Positions 42,465-53,051 of a DNA stretch of 64,000 nt are shown in pieces. The position numbers and the translations under genes are program-made. Below the pieces are notes generated by a model that made no database searches, was not told the DNA's origin, and saw only the letters and a list, made by a program, of their open reading frames with translations. Position 1 is the stretch's first letter. Every line of letters starts with the position of its first letter. This DNA comes from Nannochloropsis salina CCMP1776 (Eukaryota > Sar > Eustigmatophyceae > Eustigmatales > Monodopsidaceae), in NCBI GenBank assembly GCA_004565275.1, contig SDOX01000006.1:1178001-1242000 (forward strand), read 5' to 3'.

Positions 42465-43492
42465 ATTTCGAGACGCTCGACTCAGTCAAGCGGCTTTTCG
42501 TCCGGCAACATGCAGAGGGAGACTGTTGTTTATGCGTAGAAAATGCTCGATTTGAAAATAATTGAAGTCAAAGACCAGGACATAGGATTGAGGTCCGTTC
42601 AGCTTCGATCGTAATACAAAGCTTCGGACAAGCACGATGACATTCAATACACAATAATGAGTGCGTCTATTCATACACAACAAGTTATCGCATGTTAAAT
42701 TCAATGAACTCTTCTTCACTCACCCTTACGCGATTAAAAATGCGCTTGATACCACATGTCGTGTCCTCTGCTTTACTTCAAACACCCTCCCTATTGCATT
42801 CACCGCCTGCGGGTAATGCGGACGTCTTGGAACGTACGCCTATTCCCTTCCTGTCATGCACATGACCAGAATATGCTCATACGTTGAGTATTAACATCAA
42901 AATGCTGCATGATTAATTTGGTATTGCTCCCATGATGCTGCCTTTCGAGTACACTTGGAAGACATGACCTTTGAGCTACCTATTTTATTAAAATTAATGT
43001 AATCATACAAAAATCAAACATACATGCATCACAACAATCAATCAACTTCGTTGTATATCTTGCTTTAACATATTAACATCACTAACCACATTCTGTTGCA
43101 GCCCAAAGACTTGCCGTGAATAATCAATTGGAAACACGTCTTTCTATTTGACGTCATCCAGCCACAAATGCTCCTGTCTGAAAGTATATTTCTGAAATAC
43201 ACCGAGACAGGTGCAAACGTAAGGGTCTCAAAAACATTTGAATCTGCTAGCTATCAGCTCTTGTGGCCTTTATGATAATCACAATTGCCTCCATTAAGTC
43301 TTTGTTTCCAAGAAATCATTCGAATCGCTTCGCAAATAACCGTAACACTTATGACCTCACCTGACAACAGCTTACCTCTACTTGTATTCTAAATGCAGGA
43401 CTATGAGTCGCCGAGGACGGGTCAAAATGTGTCCATTCCTACCCACCGCCATGACCCTGAAAGGTACATGTCCTTACATCATTAAATTGATA
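42465..43492. other. AT-rich intergenic region
   Basis: About 1 kb, low GC, holding the promoter of the rolling-stone-like gene and the 3' UTR of the AOX-like gene. No coding exon or RNA gene was seen. Confidence 0.5.
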
Positions 43493-44353
43493 TCACTGCT
43501 TTCCTCCTTTGTCTTCGGAAGTAAGATATTTAGCCATCCTCAACACAGGCTGGTCGCACTGGCATTCAAGGCATATTTCATTGTAAAACGAATGAAATGC
43601 ATCGTCTGCGCGTATGTTGAGCAACAATTCACGAAAACGTGCACCTACTGGCAAATTGTAGAACCACGCTGCGACAGGAGGAACCTTCATCGCTGCCACC
43701 CCAGGCATCTCGCCCTTTTCCAAAGCTGTCAAGGCGTCTGAGTAAAAATGTGTCGCGTGTGCGGCCACAAATCGCGCAATTGAAAGGGCAAGTGGTGGAT
43801 AAACCAGGCAAACAAGAAAGTACACGGGCATGATCATGGCTTGGATGACTATCAGCAAAACCCGGGTGAAAATGGAGGGTTTCAACGCCTGCAGAAATGA
43901 CAGCAAATGGATGCGATGGCTTTGATATTCTCCAAGCATTGGTTGGACCATTTGCAGCTCATCATGGTTAGTCAGGATGCTTCGTAGGTGGCACACATAA
44001 GCCATTGTTAAGCCGTGGATCCAATGAACGCTTTCTAGAAGTAAGGCTCGACGTAGAAAGATTGTCTCCCGGGGTCGCTCGACGAAGGCGCTCAAATTTA
44101 ATTCTGGCGTGTCCAGCACCCACAAAGGACGAAGAAGCGCCACAAGAAAAGAGCTGACTGCAATTATCTTCGTTACGAAATATCCTCCAATATCGTAAAG
44201 AGCATCCACAGTTTGTGGATGGTCCTTGATTGACGATAAATAATTTGAGGGGTAGTGGCCTTTTCTGGCATTCGTCGAGTAATCGAATTCTTTGAGAGGG
44301 AGGAGGTTGGTATCGAAAGCTGGGTGTGGCTTGAAGCGCGTGGCTTTAGGCAT
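43493..44353 (-). CDS. Divergent alternative oxidase-like di-iron protein
   Basis: Intronless, 286 aa, ATG at 44353. The overall pattern is that of AOX/PTOX: a first helix with ligand RRALLLESVHWIHGLTMAYV (Glu107), a second with EYQSHRIHLLSFLQAL, an amphipathic membrane hairpin (FTRVLLIVIQAMIMPVYFLV), a third with RFVAAHATHFYSDAL, and a final RADDAFHSFYNE (Asp251, His254). The usual six ligands are E, E, H, E, E, H; here I read E107, H146 (for E), H149, A197 (for E), D251 (for E), H254. The active-site Tyr of the third helix (Y204) is kept. Ubiquinol/plastoquinol oxidase activity is therefore doubtful. A typical mitochondrial presequence is not apparent. Lower GC than most genes here. Confidence 0.65.
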   Translation of the reverse strand: MPKATRFKPHPAFDTNLLPLKEFDYSTNARKGHYPSNYLSSIKDHPQTVDALYDIGGYFVTKIIAVSSFLVALLRPLWVLDTPELNLSAFVERPRETIFLRRALLLESVHWIHGLTMAYVCHLRSILTNHDELQMVQPMLGEYQSHRIHLLSFLQALKPSIFTRVLLIVIQAMIMPVYFLVCLVYPPLALSIARFVAAHATHFYSDALTALEKGEMPGVAAMKVPPVAAWFYNLPVGARFRELLLNIRADDAFHSFYNEICLECQCDQPVLRMAKYLTSEDKGGKQ

Positions 44354-45545
44354 GGCAGTGCTTGTTGTTAGAATCTAACAACGAGGTTTCCTCCTAATGT
44401 GCGTGTTTATTTGGGTATTTAAGACTGCAAAAGGAGAATGATTGCCGCAAATAGTCGGCAACATTTTCGAATTGAGATCAAGCAAAGATGGGTTGAGGTT
44501 TGAGGAATATCTGCATTCATGAATGACACGAAGAGAAATTATACACAAAATGTGACCAACGTCGATGGATTCATTTTTCTACTAATGGCACGTTTGTTGA
44601 TTCTTTGGGAACGTGACGATGTCTCGTTGGGTTAGGGAACGTGCCTAGCAAACGCCACCAAAAAGGCGTGAATGCGGGTCACTACGAGTGATTCAAAGTC
44701 TTGTAATTTATTCATTTATGATTATTACGAAAATTTATTGATGCGTTTCCAATGGCATTAATAAAACCTTGCAAGGAGGCGATGGTAAGGTGTGTCGAGG
44801 TAGGAATTTACCCGGCAAAAAATACACCGCACACACCTTCCACACTGCCAGTGAAATCGCAAAAAAGACTGCTCACATGACACACGCATCCAAAAAAGTG
44901 CAACACAAGGTATGCGTCCATGACAAGTACCCTCAGAATCATTTATCTTTGCAAAAACACAAATCCGGCGGTCACCGGAGGGGGGGGGGGGGGGGTTGGA
45001 AATATCACACATGATATGACGAGGTTCGACACACCTTTCTCATTTTGATGGAGAGACTCAAATCTAAAGGAGCACACCCCGCAGGGGTGGGCGGGACGCC
45101 TACAGTAGAAGTTTCTATCAGTGGAATTGTCGGTGAAAAGATGATACGAGTCGTTGGGTGGTGCGATTATGTTGCCGGTGGACATGGCGGGATATGGTTC
45201 CAGAACTTGTTCTTATGCAAGGAAGCAGATGTCGTCATAATGTGGGCCGCGTGCATGCAGCATAACCCGCATGCCTGCCGGCTACGCGCGCATATGAAGC
45301 GTTTGAAATCTAACGTGGCCTTCCAGTGTGTAACCTTTATGACCTGTTCATGAAGAGACGTGCAGCGACCTAACTGTTTTCCACGCGGGCACACACCTCG
45401 TGTGCCCCTAGTTCAACACGAAGCGAGTTGCTGCCCGTATCGATGTCTTGTTCTACACTAGGTACTCTTCCCAATCTAAGACCATCCACTGAATGCATTG
45501 ATATTTCTTCGACAGTCACAAAGAAAAAAGCCGCCAAGATTCATC
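44354..45545. promoter_or_regulatory. AT-rich divergent intergenic region AOX-like / secreted orphan
   Basis: About 1.2 kb between divergent starts. It has a long G-run at about 44980-44996. Nothing codes convincingly. Confidence 0.45.
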
Positions 45546-46224
45546 ATGGGTGGCCTTCGCCTTCACATGTTGGCTATGGCTGTGATGATTGCCGGGGCTG
45601 TGTTGAGTGATGCTGCAAAAGAGGCCAGCCGCGGTGATACCCAAGGTATCCACCCCCACCTTCGGTAAGTAGACATGTATCAGTTATATTGCAATAGATG
45701 GCTATATAACTTCTTGTTATGAATCCGAGACTTCTGTAAGCTGTCTCGTTCCTCCTTTGTGCTATGCCGCTTTGCATGAATCAAGTTCAACGCATTCATG
45801 TGTACATTGCCCTTCTTCCCGCAGGAAACGTGCCTTACTTCTGCCGCCTCGTGATGTGTACGCTATGACCCTTACAAACTCTTTGGCAGTGCCCGTTAAC
45901 TCGACTTTCACCTTCAGCAAAGGTGTCACCAACTGGCTCATGATCGAGAAAAAACTCCTCCAACCGGGAATGTCATTTACTTCCGGTCCGTTCGAATACA
46001 AGGAGGGCAATGCCACCTTTCAGTATATCCTCCGCACGGTCAAGGCCAAGTACTGGCCGGCTGGCGCGGACTACTCGGGCCAGGAGGCACTCTGGCTCGA
46101 TTCACCTTTTTCTGGTGTCACGGGCATAACTCCCCTACTGGAAGCAGAACTAACACCCAAGGAAGACGACGGCACGCGGCAGCGTATGGGCGCCCTCGTT
46201 CTCAAAATACCCACGGCCGCATAG
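45546..46224 (+). CDS. Small secreted orphan protein
   Basis: Two exons (45546-45664, 45825-46224) joined in phase 2, 172 aa. Exon 1 supplies a classic signal peptide (LRLHMLAMAVMIAGAVLSDA) and exon 2 a beta-rich domain: VYAMTLTNSLAVPVNSTFTF, MSFTSGPFEYKEGNATFQYI, ALWLDSPFSGVTGITPLLEA. The first exon donor is GGTAAGT. NST and NAT are N-glycosylation sequons. No transmembrane segment or known domain was recognised; it looks like a stand-alone secreted or periplastid protein. Cys residues are nearly absent from the mature part. Confidence 0.65.
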
Positions 46225-47009
46225 GAGCATCACGACGACTTTCCAAAAAGATAGGAAGCACGAGTGGTTGATGTGCACGTGTGGACTGTCTGTTTACCAA
46301 GGTCAGCGATGTCGTGCCGGGGGAAAGGATTGATGAAAGCCTGTACAAACCCAAAACCGAGGCGACGCGTCCTTGAGGATTGGAAAAGAATAGTCAGAGG
46401 ACAAGAGTAAGGTTAGCAAGAACGAGAGGACGATCGGGGGAAGCAAGCTTTGCTTCCGATAGCGGAGACGAAGCGTTGTGGAATATCAGTGCAGTAACTA
46501 TACCCAGCTGTAATCGATGACATTAAATGGCGGGGAGTCGCAGAAATCGTAGAAGGGGTTTTTGATACTCGTGTTACTGTAGAATGTACAATCTGCCTCC
46601 CTTTTGCGGTGCATTGGATTTCAAAGTAAAGGCTGTATTACAGGAATAAGTAGATTTGCTGGAATTTAAAGGCTTCCCGCGTACACATCAAGGCATTAAA
46701 GCGAATCATAGAATGGTGACGTCGTCATGGAGGCCGGGGCTCCTTATTTTCTTCGTAAAACAGGTAGCTTTACATCATATCCTCGTCGACACGAGCCGTC
46801 GTCCACATTCAGTCTCCCTTGCTTCACCGCGGACATAAAGTTTACGTATCAACATAATAACTATGGCTTTTTCTCCTTTTATTGCCTGAACCCTCTCGTG
46901 ACCAAATTTACCGGGCCATAAGAATAAGTGTCTCATCGCATTATCCGGTGCTGACCTACAAAACATCTGCAGACGACCAACGCTGATACCTTCGTACAGA
47001 TTATCCAAA
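46225..47009. other. Convergent intergenic region
   Basis: About 785 bp between two stops, AT-rich; no gene supported. Confidence 0.5.
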
Positions 47010-49211
47010 TCACACCTCCACGTCCATCACAGCCGGCGATGCGTCCTCTCCCAACCCTCCCCCCCCCTTTTCTCTCTGTGAAAAGAAGGCCTCAGCACTT
47101 CTGAATACCTCCCTCGGTCCCCCTTCCTCTGGCCCGGCCCCGCCCTCCGCCCTCTCCTCCCCTCCCTCCTTATCCACTCCTCTATCCATATTCTTCCGAG
47201 AGGGGCTCTTACTCATGCCCTCCTGCCTCTCTCCTGCCTTCTCTCCCTCGTGCTCCGTTTCCTCGAAGGGGAAAAGGGAGGGACAGGCCATCATGCACGG
47301 GACGGTCGGGTAAGGCAATGTGTGCGCCTCGCGTAGGAGACTGGACCTATGTGTATGCGTCGTCGGAGATGGTGACGGCGGTTGTGCAGATTTTCCCTGC
47401 GAGGATGCTGCCGCTTCGGCATCCTCTCGACGTGCTTGAAGCTCGCGGCCCAAGCGTTCGAAAACGGTGCCAAGGATGGCGTCATCCTCATCGCTGGCCA
47501 GGGGAAGGGAGGGTGAACGCGGTAGAGGAGGAGAAGGAGGGACGGGGGATGTGGTCTCTGTTGACAGGATCTTTGGCGAAGGGGGTGGAAGCGCCTGTTT
47601 GCTGTGTTTCTCGTCTTCACTTTTCTTGCTGCCGGAGACACGCTCCTGGATGGCCCGGAACGACGAGAGAGACGCAGAGGTGATAGAAGGGCGGCGGGAG
47701 GGCGCGACGGCCGTCGCGGGCGACGCTGCAGGAGAAGAGGAAGAGCGCAAGGACAAGGCAGAGTCCGTGCTTGTGTTCCCTTGGTATAGGCGGGAAAAGA
47801 CATCCGGTGCAACGACCGTGGTGCGGCGGGGAGAGCGAGGCAGGGAGGTGGGAGGGGAAGGGGACTCGGCCGTCGCCTGGGGCCTTTGGGCAGCATCCCC
47901 ACCCGCTGCGGTGGAAGCCGAAGCCGCAGAAGACCGGGGCAATACAGGCGGGGCACCGGGCAAACAAGGGGCAAACGTACATCCTTGAATCTCGAGCTCC
48001 ATGTGCTCTGCTTCCCACGTTTTCACTTTCTCTTCTTTCTGCGTGGCTTCTGCGTGCAACCGGGCAAAGAGGGCCCGGGCTTCGGCCCCCCCCAACGACA
48101 GGGTGCGACGCGTGTGGGTCCCCTTATGGGAAGGAGCGGGCGAGATCACGGTGGAGGAAAGGGTGGCAGGGGCGTCTCTGGAACTGTTGCTGACACGGGC
48201 GCTGTGCGCGTTCGAGGCAGCCGTCCCGGTTCGCGCCAAAAAATCGAAGACGGTTTCACCCGGTCCATGGCCACGCTTTATTCCTGCTTGTTCTCCCACG
48301 TCCCGCGTCGCACCTTTCCCTCCGGTGTGCACGGGGAGCGTCGGCCGGAACGAGGGCTGTTCCTGGGCGGCTTGTTCCTTCCGCAGGGCGCTCAGCTTGC
48401 TCTCCACGTGCCGTTGGTACGACTGGGCCCGTTCCACAAAAGGGACGTCGGAGGCCCGACCTCCAGGGCGTGTTCGGCTCGTGGAGGCAGCCCGGGAGAC
48501 AAGCTTTGGATGGAAAGTGCATTCTGGGACTCTGGTGTCGGCGATGCGCTGGGCCAACCGTTCCCGTTGCCGCGCCGCCTCGGCGAAAAGACGATTGCTT
48601 GGTAGGGATGAGCTCGCCGGGAGGGTAGGCGGCACATGGGGGGGGGTGATCGGACCTGTCGATCTGCTTCTGCCTTCCCCCTTTATGCTGGCACGTCTTC
48701 CACTTGTCGGTGCTCGCCTGTGAGGGGTCGGACTATCGGGCGGGCCCTCGCCCGTCCTTTGAGAGGCTGGGGGGGGGGCGTGGGGGTGCTGGGACCCTGG
48801 CATTCGAGTTGCATGATTTCGGGCGTCCAAGTCCAGTTGCTCGATGCGCTTGGTCATCGTTGCCACAATATTCTTGGCGGTGGTGGTAGGAAGGGCGGAA
48901 CTCTGTGCTTTAGCCCGTGTTTCCACTGTTTTTATATCGACTTTTCTTGTTGCAGTAGCCAAGGTGGGAGAAAAAGTGCATTCGGCCGGCGTGGACTTTG
49001 ACAGAGTTTCACGTCGGGCTTGCTGCGCCTTGGCTTGCTCGTACAGACGGGCGCCTGGCTCGGTGGAAAGGATGACGGCGGTAGACGATGACGACGGCGA
49101 CGCGTGTTGCTCCGCCTGGGGCCTTTGTATTTTTTTAGATGCTTCCATGGGAGCTGCAACCGTGGTGGCGGCAGCTGCAGAGGCAGCAGCCGAGCGGGTG
49201 ACACTTGGCAT
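47010..49211 (-). CDS. Repeat protein with RLY...CTFxPxL motifs (cytoskeletal/flagellar type)
   Basis: Intronless, 733 aa. At least four imperfect repeats of ~35-45 residues share a helical start and a CTFxPxL end: GARLYEQAKAQQARRE..ECTFSPTL, NRLFAEAARQRERLAQR..ECTFHPKL, FVERAQSYQRHVESKL..PSFRPTLP and ALFARLHAEATQKEEK..GCTFAPCL; a fifth start (DVFSRLYQGN) lacks the end. Such repeats occur in many uncharacterised proteins of flagellated protists and algae and are often linked to the axoneme or cytoskeleton. Between them are Ser/Pro/Thr-rich linkers. No signal peptide. Function unknown; the cytoskeletal link is inference. Confidence 0.65.
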   Translation of the reverse strand: MPSVTRSAAASAAAATTVAAPMEASKKIQRPQAEQHASPSSSSTAVILSTEPGARLYEQAKAQQARRETLSKSTPAECTFSPTLATATRKVDIKTVETRAKAQSSALPTTTAKNIVATMTKRIEQLDLDARNHATRMPGSQHPHAPPPASQRTGEGPPDSPTPHRRAPTSGRRASIKGEGRSRSTGPITPPHVPPTLPASSSLPSNRLFAEAARQRERLAQRIADTRVPECTFHPKLVSRAASTSRTRPGGRASDVPFVERAQSYQRHVESKLSALRKEQAAQEQPSFRPTLPVHTGGKGATRDVGEQAGIKRGHGPGETVFDFLARTGTAASNAHSARVSNSSRDAPATLSSTVISPAPSHKGTHTRRTLSLGGAEARALFARLHAEATQKEEKVKTWEAEHMELEIQGCTFAPCLPGAPPVLPRSSAASASTAAGGDAAQRPQATAESPSPPTSLPRSPRRTTVVAPDVFSRLYQGNTSTDSALSLRSSSSPAASPATAVAPSRRPSITSASLSSFRAIQERVSGSKKSEDEKHSKQALPPPSPKILSTETTSPVPPSPPLPRSPSLPLASDEDDAILGTVFERLGRELQARREDAEAAASSQGKSAQPPSPSPTTHTHRSSLLREAHTLPYPTVPCMMACPSLFPFEETEHEGEKAGERQEGMSKSPSRKNMDRGVDKEGGEERAEGGAGPEEGGPREVFRSAEAFFSQREKGGGGLGEDASPAVMDVEV

Positions 49212-50058
49212 ATGTATGGAGAGGTTTTATTCCTTCGCACAGGCAGAATGCGGAACTGTCGATCGACAACCTACCCGTTGAGATGAGAAGGGTGATAAGT
49301 GCCAAGGTGAACGACCAGTCAAATCAGGGGTCACACAGTGCTGCGCACCTTTAGACTTGCCTACAAATAAATTTTATTTATACTAGTCGAACTCGTAGGA
49401 CATAGAAGAAGTGTACGGGCAATTACAGTAACACGTGAAAAAGACGCCCATGAAGTAATATAAAAGAGTCTCTCAAGTTTTGTGATCTATCCGAAGCAAC
49501 AGGCCCCTCAAAGCCGTGCAGTAATGGATAAAGTCATAAGATGTAATTTTGGCTGGTTAAGCGGAGGTACTTACGCATGCACTCCTAGCCATGGACGGGT
49601 AGACTCCGTCACTTATACGGCGTAGAATTTCGTGTGCGCTCGCAAGGCGCGAAGGTCGGAAGGGAAGAAAAGGAGGCCTGAAAATTGCGCGAAATAGGTT
49701 CCCCTCTTCTCTGAAACCTGCGCGAAACATCTCCCTTTCTCGAAAAAAAATGCGCGAAAAAGCTTCCTACGGTTTGCGAAAAGTGCGCGAAAACCTCCTC
49801 GACAGGGGGACTGACGGGCTGCGTTCAAGTGTCTACTGTCTTGCCGGCAATGGCGCAGCGTTTGGAACCGATCCATGCGGTGGTCAGGAATGTATCTCTG
49901 CTCTATCACTCATCAAAATATCAACCATTCGTTTCTGCAGGGCGTTGTCTTCTGTCCCCGATATCGGTCGACTACTTTGTTTGTTTGCCGATCGCAGCCC
50001 ACCCTGGCATTGCTGCAGGGTTCAGGTTACCTCCCCTCCCCCGTGCTTTGTGACGAAA
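49212..50058. promoter_or_regulatory. Divergent promoter region with E2F-like site cluster
   Basis: 847 bp between the CTF-repeat gene and the plastid acidic-repeat gene. It carries the GCGCGAAA cluster described separately; otherwise mixed composition, no gene seen. Confidence 0.6.
49686..49792. promoter_or_regulatory. Four regularly spaced GCGCGAAA boxes (E2F/DP-like)
   Basis: TGCGCGAAA occurs at 49686-49694, 49719-49727, 49751-49759 and 49784-49792, spaced 33, 32 and 33 nt (about three DNA helical turns). A weaker GGCGCGAAG is at 49646. GCGCGAAA is the reverse complement of TTTCGCGC, an E2F/DP consensus site. The segments between boxes are similar in length but not in sequence. Confidence 0.65.
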
Positions 50059-52576
50059 ATGAGCAGAAGAAGAAAACACAGAAGTCAACAGATATCAGCC
50101 AAGGCTACTGTGGGGGCACTTTTAGTTTGCAACTCCGGTACGTACTTCTGCACGGACGGGCGAATTATGAAGTCAGATAGCATAACGGGCAAGTGAACGG
50201 CTATGGCCTCGCACCCGTCAATCCCATCACATAGCCGTCACACCCTCCCTTTGTTTGTCACATCCCTATTATGTAACAGCCAACGCCTTCTTGTGGGGTG
50301 GTAACTGTGGTTCGTTGTATTCCTCATCGCGGCGGCTGTGCATTTCCAAAGGCCATCTCAGCCGAGCACCAGTGCTGTCGCTCCCCTTTTCAATCGTTTC
50401 CGTAAAGAGAGTCCCGCGTCCTGTTTTTTTCAATATGGACAAGACAAAATTTTGTTTTCGATCTTTGACTGCTTTGGCATCCATCAGGAATGACGACCCA
50501 CGAGAAGATGAAACAGGACGAGCACCACCATCACCGCAACCACCTCAAGTGGAAGAGCATCAGTCGCAGGAGCGGGAGCAGATCGAGCCATCCCCTGACA
50601 CCTTGGATACTCAAGCTTCCTCCACTCCCCCTTCTTCCCCCTCTGAGGCAGAAACCACCGGGCGATCGAACGCACCGCCGCCTCTCACGCCGGAGGGGCC
50701 TTCTCCCTACCCGTACCCCCCTTATGGCTACCCGCCCTACCCGGCTGCTTACTACTACCCACCCCCACCTTCCTTCTATCCTCCTTCTCCCCCATCCACG
50801 GACGCGCCGCCCTCTTCCTCTCCCAGCGACTCCTCCACCGTCCCTGCGGACGCGCCATCCCCTCCCCCGTACGACCTTAACGCAGCCTCCTATTTCCTGG
50901 GAGGTTCTCCGTACTACCCACCTCCGCCCTATCCTCCAGGTGATAACGAACAAGACCCCAATCTTTCGGCCGGGACCGCACAGCTCCAGCAACAAGCAGC
51001 GCAGCAGCAAGAGTGGATGCAGTCCATGTACGGCGCGTATTACAACCAGACAAGGGGAGAAGGAGGGGGCGAAGGAAGGGAGGGGGAAAGGTGGGGAGAG
51101 GCGTATGCGCGGGCCATGTATTCGTATTATCCTCCTCCTCCTTATTACTATGACCCGTACTACGGTGCCACGGGACCGGTGGCGTGGGGAGAGGGGGAGG
51201 AGGAGGAGGACGACGAGTGGAGTGAGGACGAGTGGAGTGAGGACGAGTGGAGTGAGGACGAATGGGAGAAGGAGGAGGAGGAGGAAGAGGAATGGAGGAG
51301 ACGAGGAAGGGAAGGGTGGGAGGAAGAGGATGAGGAGGAGAAGGAGGGGCTGGACGACCTGATCAGCGACGCCATCACGTCGGTGACCTTGGGGGAGGGA
51401 AAAGACGGGAGAAGGGAGGAAGAGGGGAAGGAGGAGGAGATGAGTGAGCCTCAAGAAGGGTCGATTCTTCCGTCCACGCGTGCGCAGGAAGAGGGCAGGA
51501 AGGAGGAGGAGGAGGACGGGAGGGTGAGGGGGAAGGAAGGGGTAGTGGTGGAGGAGGAGGTGGGAGGGAAGCAGGAAGGGAAAGAGGAGGCGACGGAAGG
51601 GAAGGAGAAGGAGAAGGAGAAGGAGGAGGAAGAGGAAGAGGAGGAGGCAGAGGAGGCCAACAAAGTCGTGGAGATGCCGCCATCGTCCAACGCGGAGGAG
51701 GATAGTGGGGGGCGGGAAGAGGAAAAAGAGGAGGAGGACGAGCAGGCGGATGGGAAGGACGACGCTTCCGCTCCCTCTGTCTCTTTCTCGGCCTCTCTGG
51801 CGCGGGCAGCAGGTACTGCATCCGCCGCATTCTCCTCATCCTTGGCCAGTGCGCCCTCTCCCTCGGCCTCCTCCCCTTCCGAGGACTCGAATCCTTTCGA
51901 ACCCGCCCCGTCCTCCCCCCCTCCCTCCCTCCCCCCCTCCTTTTCCTCCCCTCCTTCCGGCGCACCCAAAGCTTGGTGGGAACAAAAATACCTACAGCTG
52001 GTCGAAGGCACATCCTTCGACCCTGCGGAGGCGGGCAAACGTCGGTCCATCTTCGGGTTCTACCAACGGGAAGGAGAAGAGGCACCGGATTTACCGTTTT
52101 TGCCCTCTGGAGACCCCCCGGAAGACGCCGAGCTTCCCGTCTTCCGCCGGGAGCAGTTTGTGAACACGACCTGGACGTTGGGGACCGTTTCGGACGGTTG
52201 GAATCCGTTGAAACGCGTGCAACGGACCCGGGTTTTCTTTCGGGAAGACGGTCGCGTCATTTGGGTCAATGGGGGAAACAAGGGGGAGTGGACGTACGAC
52301 GCGCGCAGCAACGTCTTTCGCTTCGGGCGGGAATCGTTTTTGAGTTGGAGCGGCCGCCGGAGTTACCCCACTCTACTGACGGAGGAGCGCTCGTTGTACT
52401 ACATGCAAGGTTTCGTGATTGGGTGGGCGCCTTTTACCCCTCTAAGCGTCTTCGGTTTGTGGCAAATGTATCGGGACGACGTGAGTGAGGAGGAAAGAGG
52501 GGTGGCACCCTGGGAGGAGGAGGAAGAGGGAGGGGAGGGAGGGGAAGGGGGGAAGAAGAGTATGTTGCGCGGGTGA
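50059..52576 (+). CDS. Plastid-targeted acidic-repeat protein with conserved Trp-rich C-terminal domain
   Basis: Two exons (50059-50137 and 50280-52576), 791 aa. A tiny first exon gives a basic/hydrophobic signal (SAKATVGALLVCNS) and the join restores ANAFLWGG, the heterokont plastid cleavage motif; exon 2 alone has no such start. Then: Pro/Tyr-rich region (PYGYPPYPAAYYYPPPPSFY), three exact 15-nt copies encoding DEWSE at 51212-51256, a long Glu/Lys/Gly-rich acidic stretch, and a folded C-terminal domain (~residues 610-760): WWEQKYLQLVEGTSFDPAEA, FVNTTWTLGTVSDGWNPLKR, FREDGRVIWVNGGNKGEWTY, FRFGRESFLSWSGRRSYPTL, YYMQGFVIGWAPFTPLSVFG. I do not recognise the domain. It probably acts in the plastid stroma. 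Confidence 0.8.
51212..51256 (+). repeat. 15-bp tandem repeat, 3 exact copies plus partial fourth
   Basis: Unit GACGAGTGGAGTGAG (DEWSE) in the coding sequence of the plastid acidic-repeat gene; the imperfect fourth copy runs to ~51268. Confidence 0.9.
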
Positions 52577-53051
52577 GACGCGAAGGAGAGGGAGGAAAAG
52601 CAGGCGAGGAATGGCTGCGACCCGTGCCTGGGAACGACAGGCATGATGGGCGGAGGGAACGATCACATCGGGAAAGGGCGCAGAGGAGGGAAATGGAGAG
52701 GAGGGAAAAGGAGAGGGGATGAGGCAACAACCAGGACTTTGGGATAGGAAGGGTCAGCGAGCCTCTGACCGAGAAAGTAGCGGAAATTCGAGAGATTGCG
52801 CGTTGATCGCATAATTGCATTTGTGGAAATTTAAAAGCCATTGCTAGGACGCGTCTTCAACATGTTCCGCCAACTCCGGGTGACATTTGTAGGTAACACC
52901 GACCCGTCATCCTTACTCATGCGTTCCTCCCCTCGTCTAAAATCTTAGCCAACCGTTTTCCACCCTACTTGTACCTTATTTTACTTCTCAATTCTCTTCT
53001 TGGTCACAAAATTGTCGACGCAAGTTTTTGAACCCCTGCTTACAGCTTGTC
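52577..53051. other. Convergent intergenic region
   Basis: About 475 bp, 3' UTRs only as far as can be seen. Confidence 0.5.
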
